From CAYNEI01 sp964396185 (GTDB lineage Archaea; Thermoplasmatota; SW-10-69-26): a stretch of 37,211 nt of DNA. Below are positions 15,616-23,673 of this stretch, one piece after another. The notes beneath the pieces are model-generated. The model saw nothing but the letters and a program-made list of their open reading frames with translations. It made no database searches and was not told the origin of the DNA. How positions within the stretch are numbered: position 1 is the first letter of the stretch; every line of letters begins with the position of its first letter. Made by a program: the position numbers and the translations under genes. The DNA lies in the NCBI GenBank assembly GCA_964396185.1, contig CAYNEI010000022.1, positions 1 through 37,211 of the forward strand, in the 5' to 3' direction.

Positions 15616-17131
15616 CTGCGGCGTCCCCGCGCGCCTCCGCACCCTCGGGGATCTCCTCTGAACGGACTTCGAGGTCCCGGTGCCACAGGGTGCGCTGCGG
15701 GAACGGGATGATGATCCCGCTCTCCCGGAACTTCGCATCGATGGCATCCCGCAGCTCGCTGGAGATGCGGAAGCGCTCCCGCACGTCGTTGATGTACACG
15801 AAGAGCCGGAACAGCAGCGCAGACTCACCGAAATCGTCGAACATGACGCCAGGCTCGTTGTCCTCGCCCTTGAGGACGTCCGGGTGGTCGGCGGCGGCCT
15901 CGAAGAGGAGCTCCTTGACGCGCTCGATCGGCGAGCCGTAGGAGACGCCCACGACGATGTGGATCCGGTACCGGCTGTCGGGGTAGACCAGGTTGACGAT
16001 GCGGCTGTTCTCCAGGTCCTTGTTCGGCACGATGAAGAGCTCGTGGTTCCGGTAGAAGTAGAGCCGCGTGCTGCGCAGCCCGATGCGGCGCACGTTGCAC
16101 ACCTCGCCCGTGTCCAGGCGGATATCGTCGCCCTCGACGAAGGGTCGGTCGATGAGGATGAAGAGCCCGCTGAAGAGATTCTGGAGGGTCGGGCCCAGGC
16201 TGTTGGAGAGGACTAAGCCGATGATGAGGCCACCGGCCACCAGGAAGCCGAGGTTGAGCCCGAGGTTCTGGAGCGCGAAGAAGAACGCGAACCCACCGAG
16301 CACGACGATGGCGAGCTTGCGCGAAACGGGCAGGATCACGTCGTCCCACTTCGTCGCGGTCTTAGGCGCGACCTGGTCGGACAGGTAGACGAGCAGCGAG
16401 TCGGTGAGCCGGTAGAGCAGGAACGCCGTGGCTAGCACGATGAGCGCGTCGAGCAGTCCACTCGCGATGGCGGCCAGACCGTCATCGGGGAAGACCCGCC
16501 ACGCCCAGCGTAGCCCGCCCAGCACGATGACCGCGAAGAGCGGGGTGGTGAACTTGCTCGTCACCTCGTGTTTGAGCCACTTGGGCGAGCCCCGCATGGC
16601 CAGCCGCGTCCCTCGAGAGGCCACGCCCATGGCCAGGAAGGCGACAAGGATCCATCCGCTCGTCTCCAGCAGGAAGATCCCGATGGCTCCGTCCAGGGGC
16701 GGCCCCAGGGGGCTCTCCCACTGGCCGAACAGGAGCGGGTGGTCCGGCACCGTGGCCGTCAGGTTCGAGCGCACGTGTTGGGTCTCACCGGTCTCCGGGT
16801 TGACCAGCAGGATGGAGAGCTGGCCGTTGTGCTCGCCTGGTTCCAGGGCATCGGCCTCGATGAGGATGTCCACCGAGGCGCTGCCCAGGGCGGTCAAGCG
16901 GAACTCGTCCGGTTCGACCGTGGCTCCGTCGGCCAGGCTCCCCTCCATGCGCGCGAAGGCGCTCAGGCTGTGGTTGACCGGGTTGCGCAGCTCGAAGGGG
17001 ACCGTTCGGACCTCGCCGGGCTCCAGGTCCATGGAGGTCTGCCCCGGGGACAGGAAGACCTGGCTGGAGGCGCCAGGGAGGACCAGCAGGGCCAGGAGAA
17101 CGAGGGCAGCCAGGGAGCCAACCGCGCGCAT
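15611..17131 (-). CDS. MscS-family mechanosensitive channel with extracytoplasmic beta domain
   Basis: A 506-residue membrane protein. Residues 1-23 form a signal peptide, then about 100 residues look like an Ig-like beta domain (PGQTSMDLEPGEVRTVPFEL, later ESPLGPP). About five membrane helices follow; the last, GLIIGLVLSNSLGPTLQNLFSG, is the pore helix of MscS channels. The MscS beta domain follows (FVEGDDIRLDTGEVCNVRRI, YRNHELFIVPNKDLENS) and the C-terminal cytoplasmic domain. Family knowledge: these channels open on membrane tension to release solutes under osmotic downshock. A TTGATAG box (17155-17162) lies 27 bases upstream of ATG 17131, so it is leaderless. The exposed N-terminal domain is unusual for small MscS proteins. 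Confidence 0.88.
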   Translation of the reverse strand: MRAVGSLAALVLLALLVLPGASSQVFLSPGQTSMDLEPGEVRTVPFELRNPVNHSLSAFARMEGSLADGATVEPDEFRLTALGSASVDILIEADALEPGEHNGQLSILLVNPETGETQHVRSNLTATVPDHPLLFGQWESPLGPPLDGAIGIFLLETSGWILVAFLAMGVASRGTRLAMRGSPKWLKHEVTSKFTTPLFAVIVLGGLRWAWRVFPDDGLAAIASGLLDALIVLATAFLLYRLTDSLLVYLSDQVAPKTATKWDDVILPVSRKLAIVVLGGFAFFFALQNLGLNLGFLVAGGLIIGLVLSNSLGPTLQNLFSGLFILIDRPFVEGDDIRLDTGEVCNVRRIGLRSTRLYFYRNHELFIVPNKDLENSRIVNLVYPDSRYRIHIVVGVSYGSPIERVKELLFEAAADHPDVLKGEDNEPGVMFDDFGESALLFRLFVYINDVRERFRISSELRDAIDAKFRESGIIIPFPQRTLWHRDLEVRSEEIPEGAEARGDAAE

Positions 17132-17176
17132 CGTCGGCCTCCAGGCCCTCCACCGCTATCAAGGGTCGGGTTCTCG

Positions 17177-18145
17177 TCAACCGATCATGCCCGTGTAGAG
17201 CAACGCGAAGACCAGGTTGACGGCCAGGAACAGGACCGCGCAGCCGAAGATCCCCCTCACCCGCTCGCCTGGGCCTGCCGCCTGACCGATCCACTGGTGG
17301 TAGCTCCAGACGAGCACAGGCACGCTCACGACGAGAACCGGGACCATGGCCCGGGGCAACAGGACCCCCATAGATGCGAGCACGAGGGCGCCCAGGTTTG
17401 CCGCGATCCACGCACCGAACCCGATCCTGTAGGCGCGCTGCTCTCCAAGGTGCGTGGCCAGCGTGCGATCTCCAGCCTGCCGGTCGGCCTCCATGTCCAC
17501 CAGGGTCGTGGGGACGTAGATCGCCGCGGCTACGAGCAGGCCCTGGGGGATGTAGGCGAAGGGGAAGGCCTCAAGCGGGGCAGCAAGCGACCAACCGGCA
17601 AGCCCAGCCAGCAACCCGATCCCCACCGCGTTGACCGCGAGATCCGCGCCTGGCCGGGCCTTGAGACGCGCCGGGGGTACGCTGTAGGCCCAGGCCAGCA
17701 CCAGGCAGCCGGCCACGAGGAGCAAGAAAGGGGTCGAGATCCACCCAGCAGCCACGAGGGTCACGAGTGCCGTGATGTGGGCAGCTCGCTCAACCCAGGC
17801 CACGCTCACCCGGCCCTGGACCAGGGGGCTGGCCTGCTTGCGCGGGTTCCCCCGGTCGTTGGCCAGGTCGTGGGTGTCGTTGATCAGCAGGCTCGCCGTG
17901 CCGAGCAAGGGGCCAAGCACGACGAGAGCAAGGAGCAGCTCAGAGCTCGAGGCCACGGCCTCGATCAACAAGCTCGGATCTCTGCGGGTGAGGCTCTCGG
18001 TCCAGAGCCCCGGGGCCGGTACAAGGCTCCGGCTGGCCAGCAACCACCCCGTGTAACCCGGGAGCACCGAGACCATCCAGAGCCGGGGCCGAGAGAGGCG
18101 CCACAGGGAGACGAGACGGCTGAGCACGCGACCCTCCGGCGCCAT
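17177..18145 (-). CDS. UbiA-family prenyltransferase
   Basis: A 322-residue protein with about eight to nine membrane helices. The first Asp-rich motif is NDTHDLAND (89-97), the second DMEADRQAGD (217-226); both bind the Mg2+-diphosphate of a prenyl donor. Family knowledge: UbiA enzymes transfer prenyl chains to quinone rings, glycerol lipids, haem or carotenoids. The exact acceptor is not clear: digeranylgeranylglyceryl phosphate synthase, a menaquinone enzyme or a lycopene elongase-type enzyme are possible. ATG 18145 is chosen because a CTCTTAGC box (18167-18174) lies about 26 bases upstream. The open frame continues upstream but lacks family similarity. Confidence 0.85.
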   Translation of the reverse strand: MAPEGRVLSRLVSLWRLSRPRLWMVSVLPGYTGWLLASRSLVPAPGLWTESLTRRDPSLLIEAVASSSELLLALVVLGPLLGTASLLINDTHDLANDRGNPRKQASPLVQGRVSVAWVERAAHITALVTLVAAGWISTPFLLLVAGCLVLAWAYSVPPARLKARPGADLAVNAVGIGLLAGLAGWSLAAPLEAFPFAYIPQGLLVAAAIYVPTTLVDMEADRQAGDRTLATHLGEQRAYRIGFGAWIAANLGALVLASMGVLLPRAMVPVLVVSVPVLVWSYHQWIGQAAGPGERVRGIFGCAVLFLAVNLVFALLYTGMIG

Positions 18146-18166
18146 ACCCTCGCCACGGCCACCGGC

Positions 18167-18174
18167 GCTAAGAG
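18167..18174 (-). promoter_or_regulatory. TATA-like box of the UbiA gene
   Basis: CTCTTAGC on the minus strand, centred about 26 bases from the ATG at 18145. Confidence 0.4.
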
Positions 18175-18240
18175 CCCTCCCCACGGACCCCGAGTGCAAC
18201 CCAGGGGAACAGGGAGCGGGTTGCACGCACATCGTGTCCC

Positions 18241-18258
18241 CAACAACGCTTATAACCC
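18241..18258 (+). promoter_or_regulatory. Promoter of LVIVD lipoprotein 2 (CAACAAC plus TATA)
   Basis: CAACAACGCTTATAACCC, nearly the same as the promoter at 14041. TTATAA is centred 27 bases before the ATG at 18279. Confidence 0.55.
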
Positions 18259-18278
18259 CTCACGCGTCCCTTGCAGCC

Positions 18279-19616
18279 ATGCGAGCCCTCGCCCTGGCGC
18301 TCTTGCTCCTGGCGGCCCCCACGCTGGCTGGGTGCATCGGGAGCGACGACCCAGACGATCCCACCGAGTCGAGCTCCCTTCCAGACTCGCCACCCGCCCT
18401 CGAGGACGCCATGGCGGCCTTGGAGGCCGGTGCACCGTCTGCCAACATCGACCTGCTAGGGGCCTGGAACCAGGGTGGAGGCCAAGAGGCCGACGCGTGG
18501 GGCGACCACCTCTTCGTGGACCGGGGCAACGAGGTCTTCATCCTCGACGTGAGCGACCCACGCAGCATCGAGCAAGTGAGCTCCATCGCGCTCCCCGAGG
18601 TCGTGGACGTCAAGGTCAGCGACGACGGCCAGTGGCTCTTCGCCGGCGGCGACGAATCCGCCAGCGGCGAACCGCTGGGTGGCATCGGCCCCTTCACCGG
18701 CGGCATCTACGTCGTCGACATCAGCGACAAGACCACGCCCACCCTCGAGGGCTACCTCCCCGTGGGCCACCAGCGCGCCACCCACATGCTCACCTACCAC
18801 CAGATGCCCGATGGCCGAGAGCTCGTCTTCGGTGCAGCTGGACCGGACGTGGTCATCACGGCCTTCGATCGCTCCACCGCGACGCTGGAGGAGATCGCCC
18901 GGTACACGCCTGGCCAGCTCGCACAAGACCGCGACCCCAACCGAATCGGTGCCCTCTACAACCCCCAGGGCTGGCTCCACGACATGTTCGTCATGGACGA
19001 CCCCGTGGCCGGGACGCTCATGTACGTGGCCGCATGGGATGCAGGGCTGCGCGTCGTGGATGTCTCGAAGCCCGCCGCGCCTGAGGAGCTTGGCTCATGG
19101 AGCGACTTCGGCGAGGGCGAAGCCGGCAACCTACACACCGTGGCCACCGAGTGGATCGGCGATCAACGGATCACCGTAGGCGCGGTGGAGGTGGGCTTCG
19201 GCGTGGTCGGTGGTACCTACTACGCCACCGGCGACGAGAAGAGTGTCCTCTACGTCTGGGACACCACGGACCCGACCAGCCCCACGCTCTTGTCAACGTG
19301 GGTCAACCCCATCGACCCGACCAGCGGGCGCGATCTGGTCCCCGACGAGGAGATCACGAGCACGCACAACCTGCAGCTCGAAGAGGGCCGCGTCTACCTG
19401 GCCCACTACGCGCTTGGCGTCTGGGTGCTCGACGTCTCCACGCATGAGAGCCAGGAGGATCCAGCGATCCTGGGCTACTACAACGATGGTGAGATGAACA
19501 CGTGGGACGTGGTGCTCCTCGACGGCGTGCTCTTCTCCAGCGGCCAAGTGGGGATCCAGGGGCTGCATTTCGTGCTTGACGATCTGGGGCCATCCGGGGT
19601 CACGAGTCGGGCCTGA
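18279..19616 (+). CDS. LVIVD-repeat beta-propeller lipoprotein, second
   Basis: A 445-residue secreted protein with a signal peptide and lipobox (APTLAGC). LVIVD-type repeats: VFILDVSDPRSIEQVS, IYVVDISDKTTPTLEG, LRVVDVSKPAAPEELG and LYVWDTTDPTSPTLLS. They predict an extracellular beta propeller. The central block, with HDMFVMDDPVAGTLMYVAAWD, and the C-terminal LQLEEGRVYLAHYALGVWVL have counterparts in the proteins at 14079 and 22110. Unlike those two it has no His-rich segment after the lipobox. The shared promoter layout with 14079 suggests co-regulation. Its stop lies 10 bases from that of the convergent receiver gene. Confidence 0.83.
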   Translation: MRALALALLLLAAPTLAGCIGSDDPDDPTESSSLPDSPPALEDAMAALEAGAPSANIDLLGAWNQGGGQEADAWGDHLFVDRGNEVFILDVSDPRSIEQVSSIALPEVVDVKVSDDGQWLFAGGDESASGEPLGGIGPFTGGIYVVDISDKTTPTLEGYLPVGHQRATHMLTYHQMPDGRELVFGAAGPDVVITAFDRSTATLEEIARYTPGQLAQDRDPNRIGALYNPQGWLHDMFVMDDPVAGTLMYVAAWDAGLRVVDVSKPAAPEELGSWSDFGEGEAGNLHTVATEWIGDQRITVGAVEVGFGVVGGTYYATGDEKSVLYVWDTTDPTSPTLLSTWVNPIDPTSGRDLVPDEEITSTHNLQLEEGRVYLAHYALGVWVLDVSTHESQEDPAILGYYNDGEMNTWDVVLLDGVLFSSGQVGIQGLHFVLDDLGPSGVTSRA

Positions 19617-19626
19617 ACCTGAAGGG

Positions 19627-20043
19627 CTAGGCGCGGGCTTCGCCCGGGCCGTTGACTAGGCCTGTGAGCGCTTGAACGAGTGCATCAGGTGCGAGCCCCT
19701 TCTCCAGGTAGCCGAGGGCGCCTAGCTCGGCTGTGGCCTCGGCCATGGTGTGGGCTTCGAAGCCGGAGAGCATGACCACGCGCGGGCCGTCCTCACAGCG
19801 TTGGAGCTTCTCGAGCACCTCCAGGCCGTCCATGCCAGGCATGGAGATGTCGAGCAGGATGAGATCTGGGCCAAGCTCGGCGGCCTTCTCTAGGCACTCC
19901 TTGCCGTTGCTGGCTTCTCCCACGACATCGAAGCCCGGTGCCTTGTCCAGCAGGATGCTCACGTAGCGGCGCAGCGACTCCACGTCGTCGACCACAAGGG
20001 TCCTCATGGGCTCTTCGTGCTCCTCCCGATCGGCTTGCTCCAT
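19627..20043 (-). CDS. Stand-alone response-regulator receiver protein
   Basis: A 138-residue CheY-like receiver. Visible: the acidic pair in TLVVDDVES, the phosphoacceptor Asp in LILLDISMPGMDG, the Ser of VVMLSGFE and the Lys in YLEKG. There is no output domain. The ATG overlaps the stop of the sensor-like gene (ATGA), so they are translationally coupled and probably form a two-component pair. An in-frame ATG at about 20007 (MRTLVV) would remove an acidic N-terminal tail (EQADREEHEEP) that is not part of the receiver fold. Phosphorylated by the neighbour or by another kinase; downstream target unknown. Confidence 0.88.
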   Translation of the reverse strand: MEQADREEHEEPMRTLVVDDVESLRRYVSILLDKAPGFDVVGEASNGKECLEKAAELGPDLILLDISMPGMDGLEVLEKLQRCEDGPRVVMLSGFEAHTMAEATAELGALGYLEKGLAPDALVQALTGLVNGPGEARA

Positions 20044-20669
20044 CACTCCATCCCCCCGGCGGGTGTCTCGCGGCGCAGGTCGCCGGGTCGGATGGACAAG
20101 CCCTCGTCGTCCTCACCAAGCATGTCGGTGATGATCTGGCGCGAGGCTGCCAGGGTGCTCTCGAGCTCCGCCAGGCTCTCGTCGGTCTCCCCCATCTCCA
20201 GAGAGATCTTGGCGGTGGCCAAGCCTTGCACGATGTTATCGTGGATCTCCAGGGCCTGGCGCTGGCGCTCCCGAACGTCCTCGAACAACGCCGCACCCCG
20301 GACAAGCGCGTGCAGCCGGCCGCGCAGCGTCCAGTACCAGACCGCAGCCATGCCCGTGATGGGTGCCCAGACCCAGACGTGCCACTCGGCGGCGTGGGTC
20401 CGGGCGGCCAGGCCTGCGGTCTGCTCGATCCCCCAGATCGGGAGCAGGAGGTGAGCGGCCATGATGCCATGACCGATGCTACACGTGAAGAAGATGGCAC
20501 CGGTGGCACGGCCTAGCCGGTTCTGTTTGAACTGACCGCTCCTGCGCATCCCGGTGAAGATCTTCCAGGCGATGGCCATGTAGGCCAGCGCGATGATCGT
20601 GTTGGCTGCCGCGGCGACCATCCAGCCGGCACTCCAATGACACTCGTACCACGCGTGGCATTCCAACAT
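20043..20669 (-). CDS. Membrane sensor with HisKA_3-type phosphoacceptor domain but no ATPase domain
   Basis: A 208-residue protein. Three membrane helices are visible (about 15-38, 55-77 and 98-118), with several His residues in or near them (His11, His67, His73, His97). A coiled segment follows, then the H-box QALEIHDNIVQGLATAKISL with His143, typical of NarX/DesK-type kinases. The protein ends about 40 residues later (PGDLRRETPAGGME) with no N, G1 or G2 boxes, so the ATP-binding domain is absent. The stop is certain because the receiver gene starts in it. It might depend on a separate kinase or be a phosphotransfer protein; this is inference. The possible TATA box CCTTCAAATA (20741-20750) implies a leader of about 50 bases. 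Confidence 0.78.
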   Translation of the reverse strand: MLECHAWYECHWSAGWMVAAAANTIIALAYMAIAWKIFTGMRRSGQFKQNRLGRATGAIFFTCSIGHGIMAAHLLLPIWGIEQTAGLAARTHAAEWHVWVWAPITGMAAVWYWTLRGRLHALVRGAALFEDVRERQRQALEIHDNIVQGLATAKISLEMGETDESLAELESTLAASRQIITDMLGEDDEGLSIRPGDLRRETPAGGME

Positions 20670-20740
20670 ATCGGGGCCCCTCGCCAGGCCGGCTGTCCAG
20701 GGGGTTCAACCGGTAGACACCTTCCCTTGAATGGACCGAG

Positions 20741-20750
20741 TATTTGAAGG
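20741..20750 (-). promoter_or_regulatory. Possible TATA box of the sensor-receiver operon
   Basis: CCTTCAAATA on the minus strand, 76 bases from the ATG at 20669. A longer leader than most genes here. Confidence 0.35.
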
Positions 20751-20792
20751 TGCGGTTGATTCACCTTCCCCAGCCCACACCCTCCGGCCCGG

Positions 20793-22055
20793 CTAGCGAC
20801 CGTCGAAATCGATGTCCCCGTTCGTCGTCGAGGCGGTCCCTTGCACCTGTATCTCCCTGTTTTGCGCGTTCTGGGTGCGAAGCGTCGCAGCCTGCTCGTC
20901 GCCATCGAGGCTGGCTTCGTCCATGGACTCGCTGATCTCGCCGTTGGAGGTGGACGCGTCCACGATGTACCCGATCTGGTCGCTCTCCAGCAGGTCGAGC
21001 TGGATGTCCCCGTTCGTGTTCCCCGCATCCAGCGAGAGGTCCCCGGTGGGCTCAAGCGCAAGATCGATCTCGCCGTTCGTGGTCCCGGCTGAGAACGAAC
21101 CGGCCGCCGTCAGCGACCCTTCGATCTGGCCGTTGGTCGTCCCCACCGAGAAGTCCTGCACGGCGAGCTCGTCCAGGGTGATCTGGCCGTTGGTCGTCCC
21201 GGCGTTGCCCTCCAGCGTCGTTGACGGGGGCACACGGGCCTCGATGTCAGCACCGCGCTGTTCCCAGGAGTCCGAGTCCGCCATGGCTTCGAGGTGACCG
21301 TCGGAGACGGAGAGCGTCACTTCGACGGCTTCGAGACGATCACGTGCCTCCTGCTCGGTGTCTCCCCGAGCCCAGGCCATCACGCTGGCGTACGCGCCCT
21401 CGCCATCACCTGCCAGCTCGATCTGGCCGTTGACGGTGGAGGCCTCCAGGGACATGGTGGCCCTCGCCTCGCCGGTGCTACGGTGCACGACCCAGGCTCG
21501 CCAGCCGTCGCTGGTCTCCTCGGTCTGGATCTGGCCGCGGATCGTTGCGCTCTCGATGTCCGGCTCGACGTTCTCCGGCAGCTCGAACGTGGCCGTCACG
21601 TTGAGATGGACCTTGTCCTCCACCACGGGCCCGCTGCTCGTGGGGTAGAACGCGTAGGTGCCTGGTCCCACGTCCGACAGGGTGCCTTGGACGCGCGTGC
21701 CCGTGGGGGCCTGGGGCTCGAAGCGCTCCGTGTCCCCGTCCGGGTCGTCGACTTCGAGGCCGAGGTTGTTGGACGCCTGGCGCCAGCTCATGTCCAGCTC
21801 GAGGCGAAGCAGCCCGACACCGAACTCTGCCGGCCACTCGATCCCAAGTTGGCCTGTCCCGACATCGGGCCCGGACAGGTTGGCCTCGTAGACCAGGGTC
21901 CGGGTGACGCGCTCGAAGGTGCCGTTGGCCGGGTTGCCAGCGCTTATCTCGGCTGGGTCCTGGTCCTCGGAGTCGTTCTGGTCCCCCGGCTCGTCGGTCT
22001 GACCCAGGCAGCCGGCGGTCACGAGGAGCAGCGCGAAGAGGACCTCCCTCAACAT
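20793..22055 (-). CDS. Lipoprotein with DUF4097-like repeated TTNGxI beta-helix
   Basis: A 420-residue secreted protein with a signal peptide and lipobox (LLVTAGC). The C-terminal half repeats a motif of the form T-x-N-G-x-I: STVNGQI, GTTNGQI (twice), GTTNGEI, GNTNGDI, STSNGEI and STTNGDI, seven in all. These are spaced 20-40 residues apart and fit the right-handed beta-helix of DUF4097 proteins. The N-terminal half looks like beta-sandwich domains, with YEANLSGPDVGTGQLGIEW. Probably cell-surface; function unknown, perhaps adhesion. ATG 22055 is preferred over GTG 22067 because a GGGTTAAAC box (22079-22087) is centred 28 bases upstream of it. Confidence 0.82.
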   Translation of the reverse strand: MLREVLFALLLVTAGCLGQTDEPGDQNDSEDQDPAEISAGNPANGTFERVTRTLVYEANLSGPDVGTGQLGIEWPAEFGVGLLRLELDMSWRQASNNLGLEVDDPDGDTERFEPQAPTGTRVQGTLSDVGPGTYAFYPTSSGPVVEDKVHLNVTATFELPENVEPDIESATIRGQIQTEETSDGWRAWVVHRSTGEARATMSLEASTVNGQIELAGDGEGAYASVMAWARGDTEQEARDRLEAVEVTLSVSDGHLEAMADSDSWEQRGADIEARVPPSTTLEGNAGTTNGQITLDELAVQDFSVGTTNGQIEGSLTAAGSFSAGTTNGEIDLALEPTGDLSLDAGNTNGDIQLDLLESDQIGYIVDASTSNGEISESMDEASLDGDEQAATLRTQNAQNREIQVQGTASTTNGDIDFDGR

Positions 22056-22078
22056 GTTCCGAACCACCCTGAGAGCGC

Positions 22079-22087
22079 GTTTAACCC
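22079..22087 (-). promoter_or_regulatory. TATA-like box of the DUF4097-like gene
   Basis: GGGTTAAAC on the minus strand, centred about 28 bases from the ATG at 22055. Confidence 0.45.
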
Positions 22088-22109
22088 TTTCGGCGCGGTT
22101 CTTGGAACG

Positions 22110-23609
22110 TCACCGGCCGGGTGGAGCAAGCGTGTGCAGCCCGGTCCAGGCCTCCGGCGCGTAGATCGTGCCGTCCACGATGAACGCCGAGAAGAACCCG
22201 GTGAACGGGAACCCGACAGCGACGTTGTCGCGCTCGACCTCCGGGAAGAAGAACCCGGTCGGCACCGGTTGGGTGGGGTCGGATGCGTCCAGGGTCCAGA
22301 GGCCCCCGTGGAAGTGGGCAGCGACCAGGGTCGGGTCCTCGCACTCGCGCTCCAGGGCATCCGGGGGCGAGACGGGTTGCCCATCCCCGCTGCAGGCCAG
22401 ATCGAAGTTGTGTGGGCTGAACACGAAGGGCTGGTCGATCACGTGCTCGCCAGGCAGCGACCAGTACCCCAGCTTGGTGGGATCAGCCGGGTCGGTGAGG
22501 TCCACGAAGGTGTACTGGCCCGCATCCTCGCCTGTGGGGATCTCGGGCTCCAGCACGCCCACCACCTTCCCGTCGATGGTGCCCGGGAACACGCGGACCA
22601 AGTGCGTGTTCGTGTAGGCCGAGGGACCCGTGTCGGCGAAGCGCGCCAGCTCGACCGGGTCCGTCGGGTCTGTTATGTCCACGGTCACCAAGCCGTGCTC
22701 CCAGTAAGCCACATCCATGATGATGCGGCCCGTGGCGGGGTCCACGTGCGCGGTGGCATCGTGGGGGAACAAGCTCGCATCACCCTCGTCCGGTTCGAGG
22801 ATCTGGAACGTGGAGAGAGGCTCGAGATGGGGCTCGGGGCTGCGCGCGATCTCGGAGATGACGACCTTCTGGGTCGCCTCGTTCTGGCCCAGGTTGTCCG
22901 GGTAGGTCGTGAACAGGATGTCGTAGGTGGACTGGAACAGGAACTCGCGCCCGTCCGGGCCCTCGAAGTAGGTGATCGTGTGGGGGCCGTTGGGGGGCAG
23001 CGGGGCGAAGCCGACGGTCTCCGGCGCGCTCTTGTCCGAGATGTCGACTAGGAAGGTGCCCCGCGGGAGCTGGCCCGTGGGCCCGGCTTCCGGGTTGATC
23101 GCGTATGGGTAGGGGTAGCCGTTGCGCTGGGTGGAGACGAACAAGAGCTCCCCGTCGTTGGAGACCTCCACATCCCCTGGGGGCTGGCCGAGCCAACGGG
23201 CGAGCTCCTCTGGCGCGCTGGGCTCTGAGACGTCGTAGAGGATCACACCGGCCTCATCGCCTGCGTTGATGAACCCATCCCTGGGACCGAAGGCGAGGTA
23301 GGCGTAGCCGTCCTTGACGGCCAGTTCGGGGTAGATCTCGCCATCCGGGTAGCTCGTCTCGCGTGCAGGCTGGAAGGCCAGGGGTGCGATCCCGATGGCG
23401 CCCACGTGTTCGTCGTGGAGGGCATCGTGTTCGTGGGCTTGGATGAGCCGGGTCTCGGCGTACGCCGTGACCTCCTCGGGGGTGGGGATCGGGGGAAGCG
23501 ACGTCTCGGCCTCGTCGGTCTCGAGGTCGTCGTCGAGCAGCCCGATGCAGCCCTGGAGGATCATGGCGACGATGAGGGCGCCCACAGCGGCACGTTTGCT
23601 CCCAAGCAT
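22110..23609 (-). CDS. LVIVD-repeat beta-propeller lipoprotein, third
   Basis: A 499-residue secreted protein with a signal peptide and lipobox (AMILQGC). LVIVD-type repeats: VILYDVSEPSAPEELA, TFLVDISDKSAPETVG, LVTVDITDPTDPVELA, YTFVDLTDPADPTKLG and LWTLDASDPTQPVPTG. After the lipobox linker is a His-rich segment, QAHEHDALHDEHVG, similar to ADHDHADPIEH in the 14079 protein, so metal binding is possible. Both also share a PHDATAHVDPATG / PHDMTYQPDPIDG block. ATG 23609 is leaderless relative to a GGTTTTCCC box (23632-23640). The open frame continues upstream to 23747 but overlaps the divergent gene. Confidence 0.83.
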   Translation of the reverse strand: MLGSKRAAVGALIVAMILQGCIGLLDDDLETDEAETSLPPIPTPEEVTAYAETRLIQAHEHDALHDEHVGAIGIAPLAFQPARETSYPDGEIYPELAVKDGYAYLAFGPRDGFINAGDEAGVILYDVSEPSAPEELARWLGQPPGDVEVSNDGELLFVSTQRNGYPYPYAINPEAGPTGQLPRGTFLVDISDKSAPETVGFAPLPPNGPHTITYFEGPDGREFLFQSTYDILFTTYPDNLGQNEATQKVVISEIARSPEPHLEPLSTFQILEPDEGDASLFPHDATAHVDPATGRIIMDVAYWEHGLVTVDITDPTDPVELARFADTGPSAYTNTHLVRVFPGTIDGKVVGVLEPEIPTGEDAGQYTFVDLTDPADPTKLGYWSLPGEHVIDQPFVFSPHNFDLACSGDGQPVSPPDALERECEDPTLVAAHFHGGLWTLDASDPTQPVPTGFFFPEVERDNVAVGFPFTGFFSAFIVDGTIYAPEAWTGLHTLAPPGR

Positions 23610-23631
23610 ACGTCTGAAGGTGTGCCATGAA

Positions 23632-23640
23632 GGGAAAACC
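23632..23640 (-). promoter_or_regulatory. TATA-like box of LVIVD lipoprotein 3
   Basis: GGTTTTCCC on the minus strand, centred about 27 bases from the ATG at 23609. The divergent gene's start is only 64 bases away, so the promoters are close. Confidence 0.4.
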
Positions 23641-23673
23641 GTTTCGCCTCCCAGGGGCTGGCCATCCTCGGTC

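Noticed and set aside
16568..19084. Very long plus-strand open frame (838 codons)
   Set aside because: It is antisense to MscS and UbiA and then out of frame with the LVIVD gene. In GC-rich DNA such frames are common. No family similarity.
21294..23051. 585-codon plus-strand open frame
   Set aside because: Antisense to the DUF4097-like and LVIVD lipoprotein genes, which have signal peptides, repeats and promoters. Codon composition is that of a shadow.
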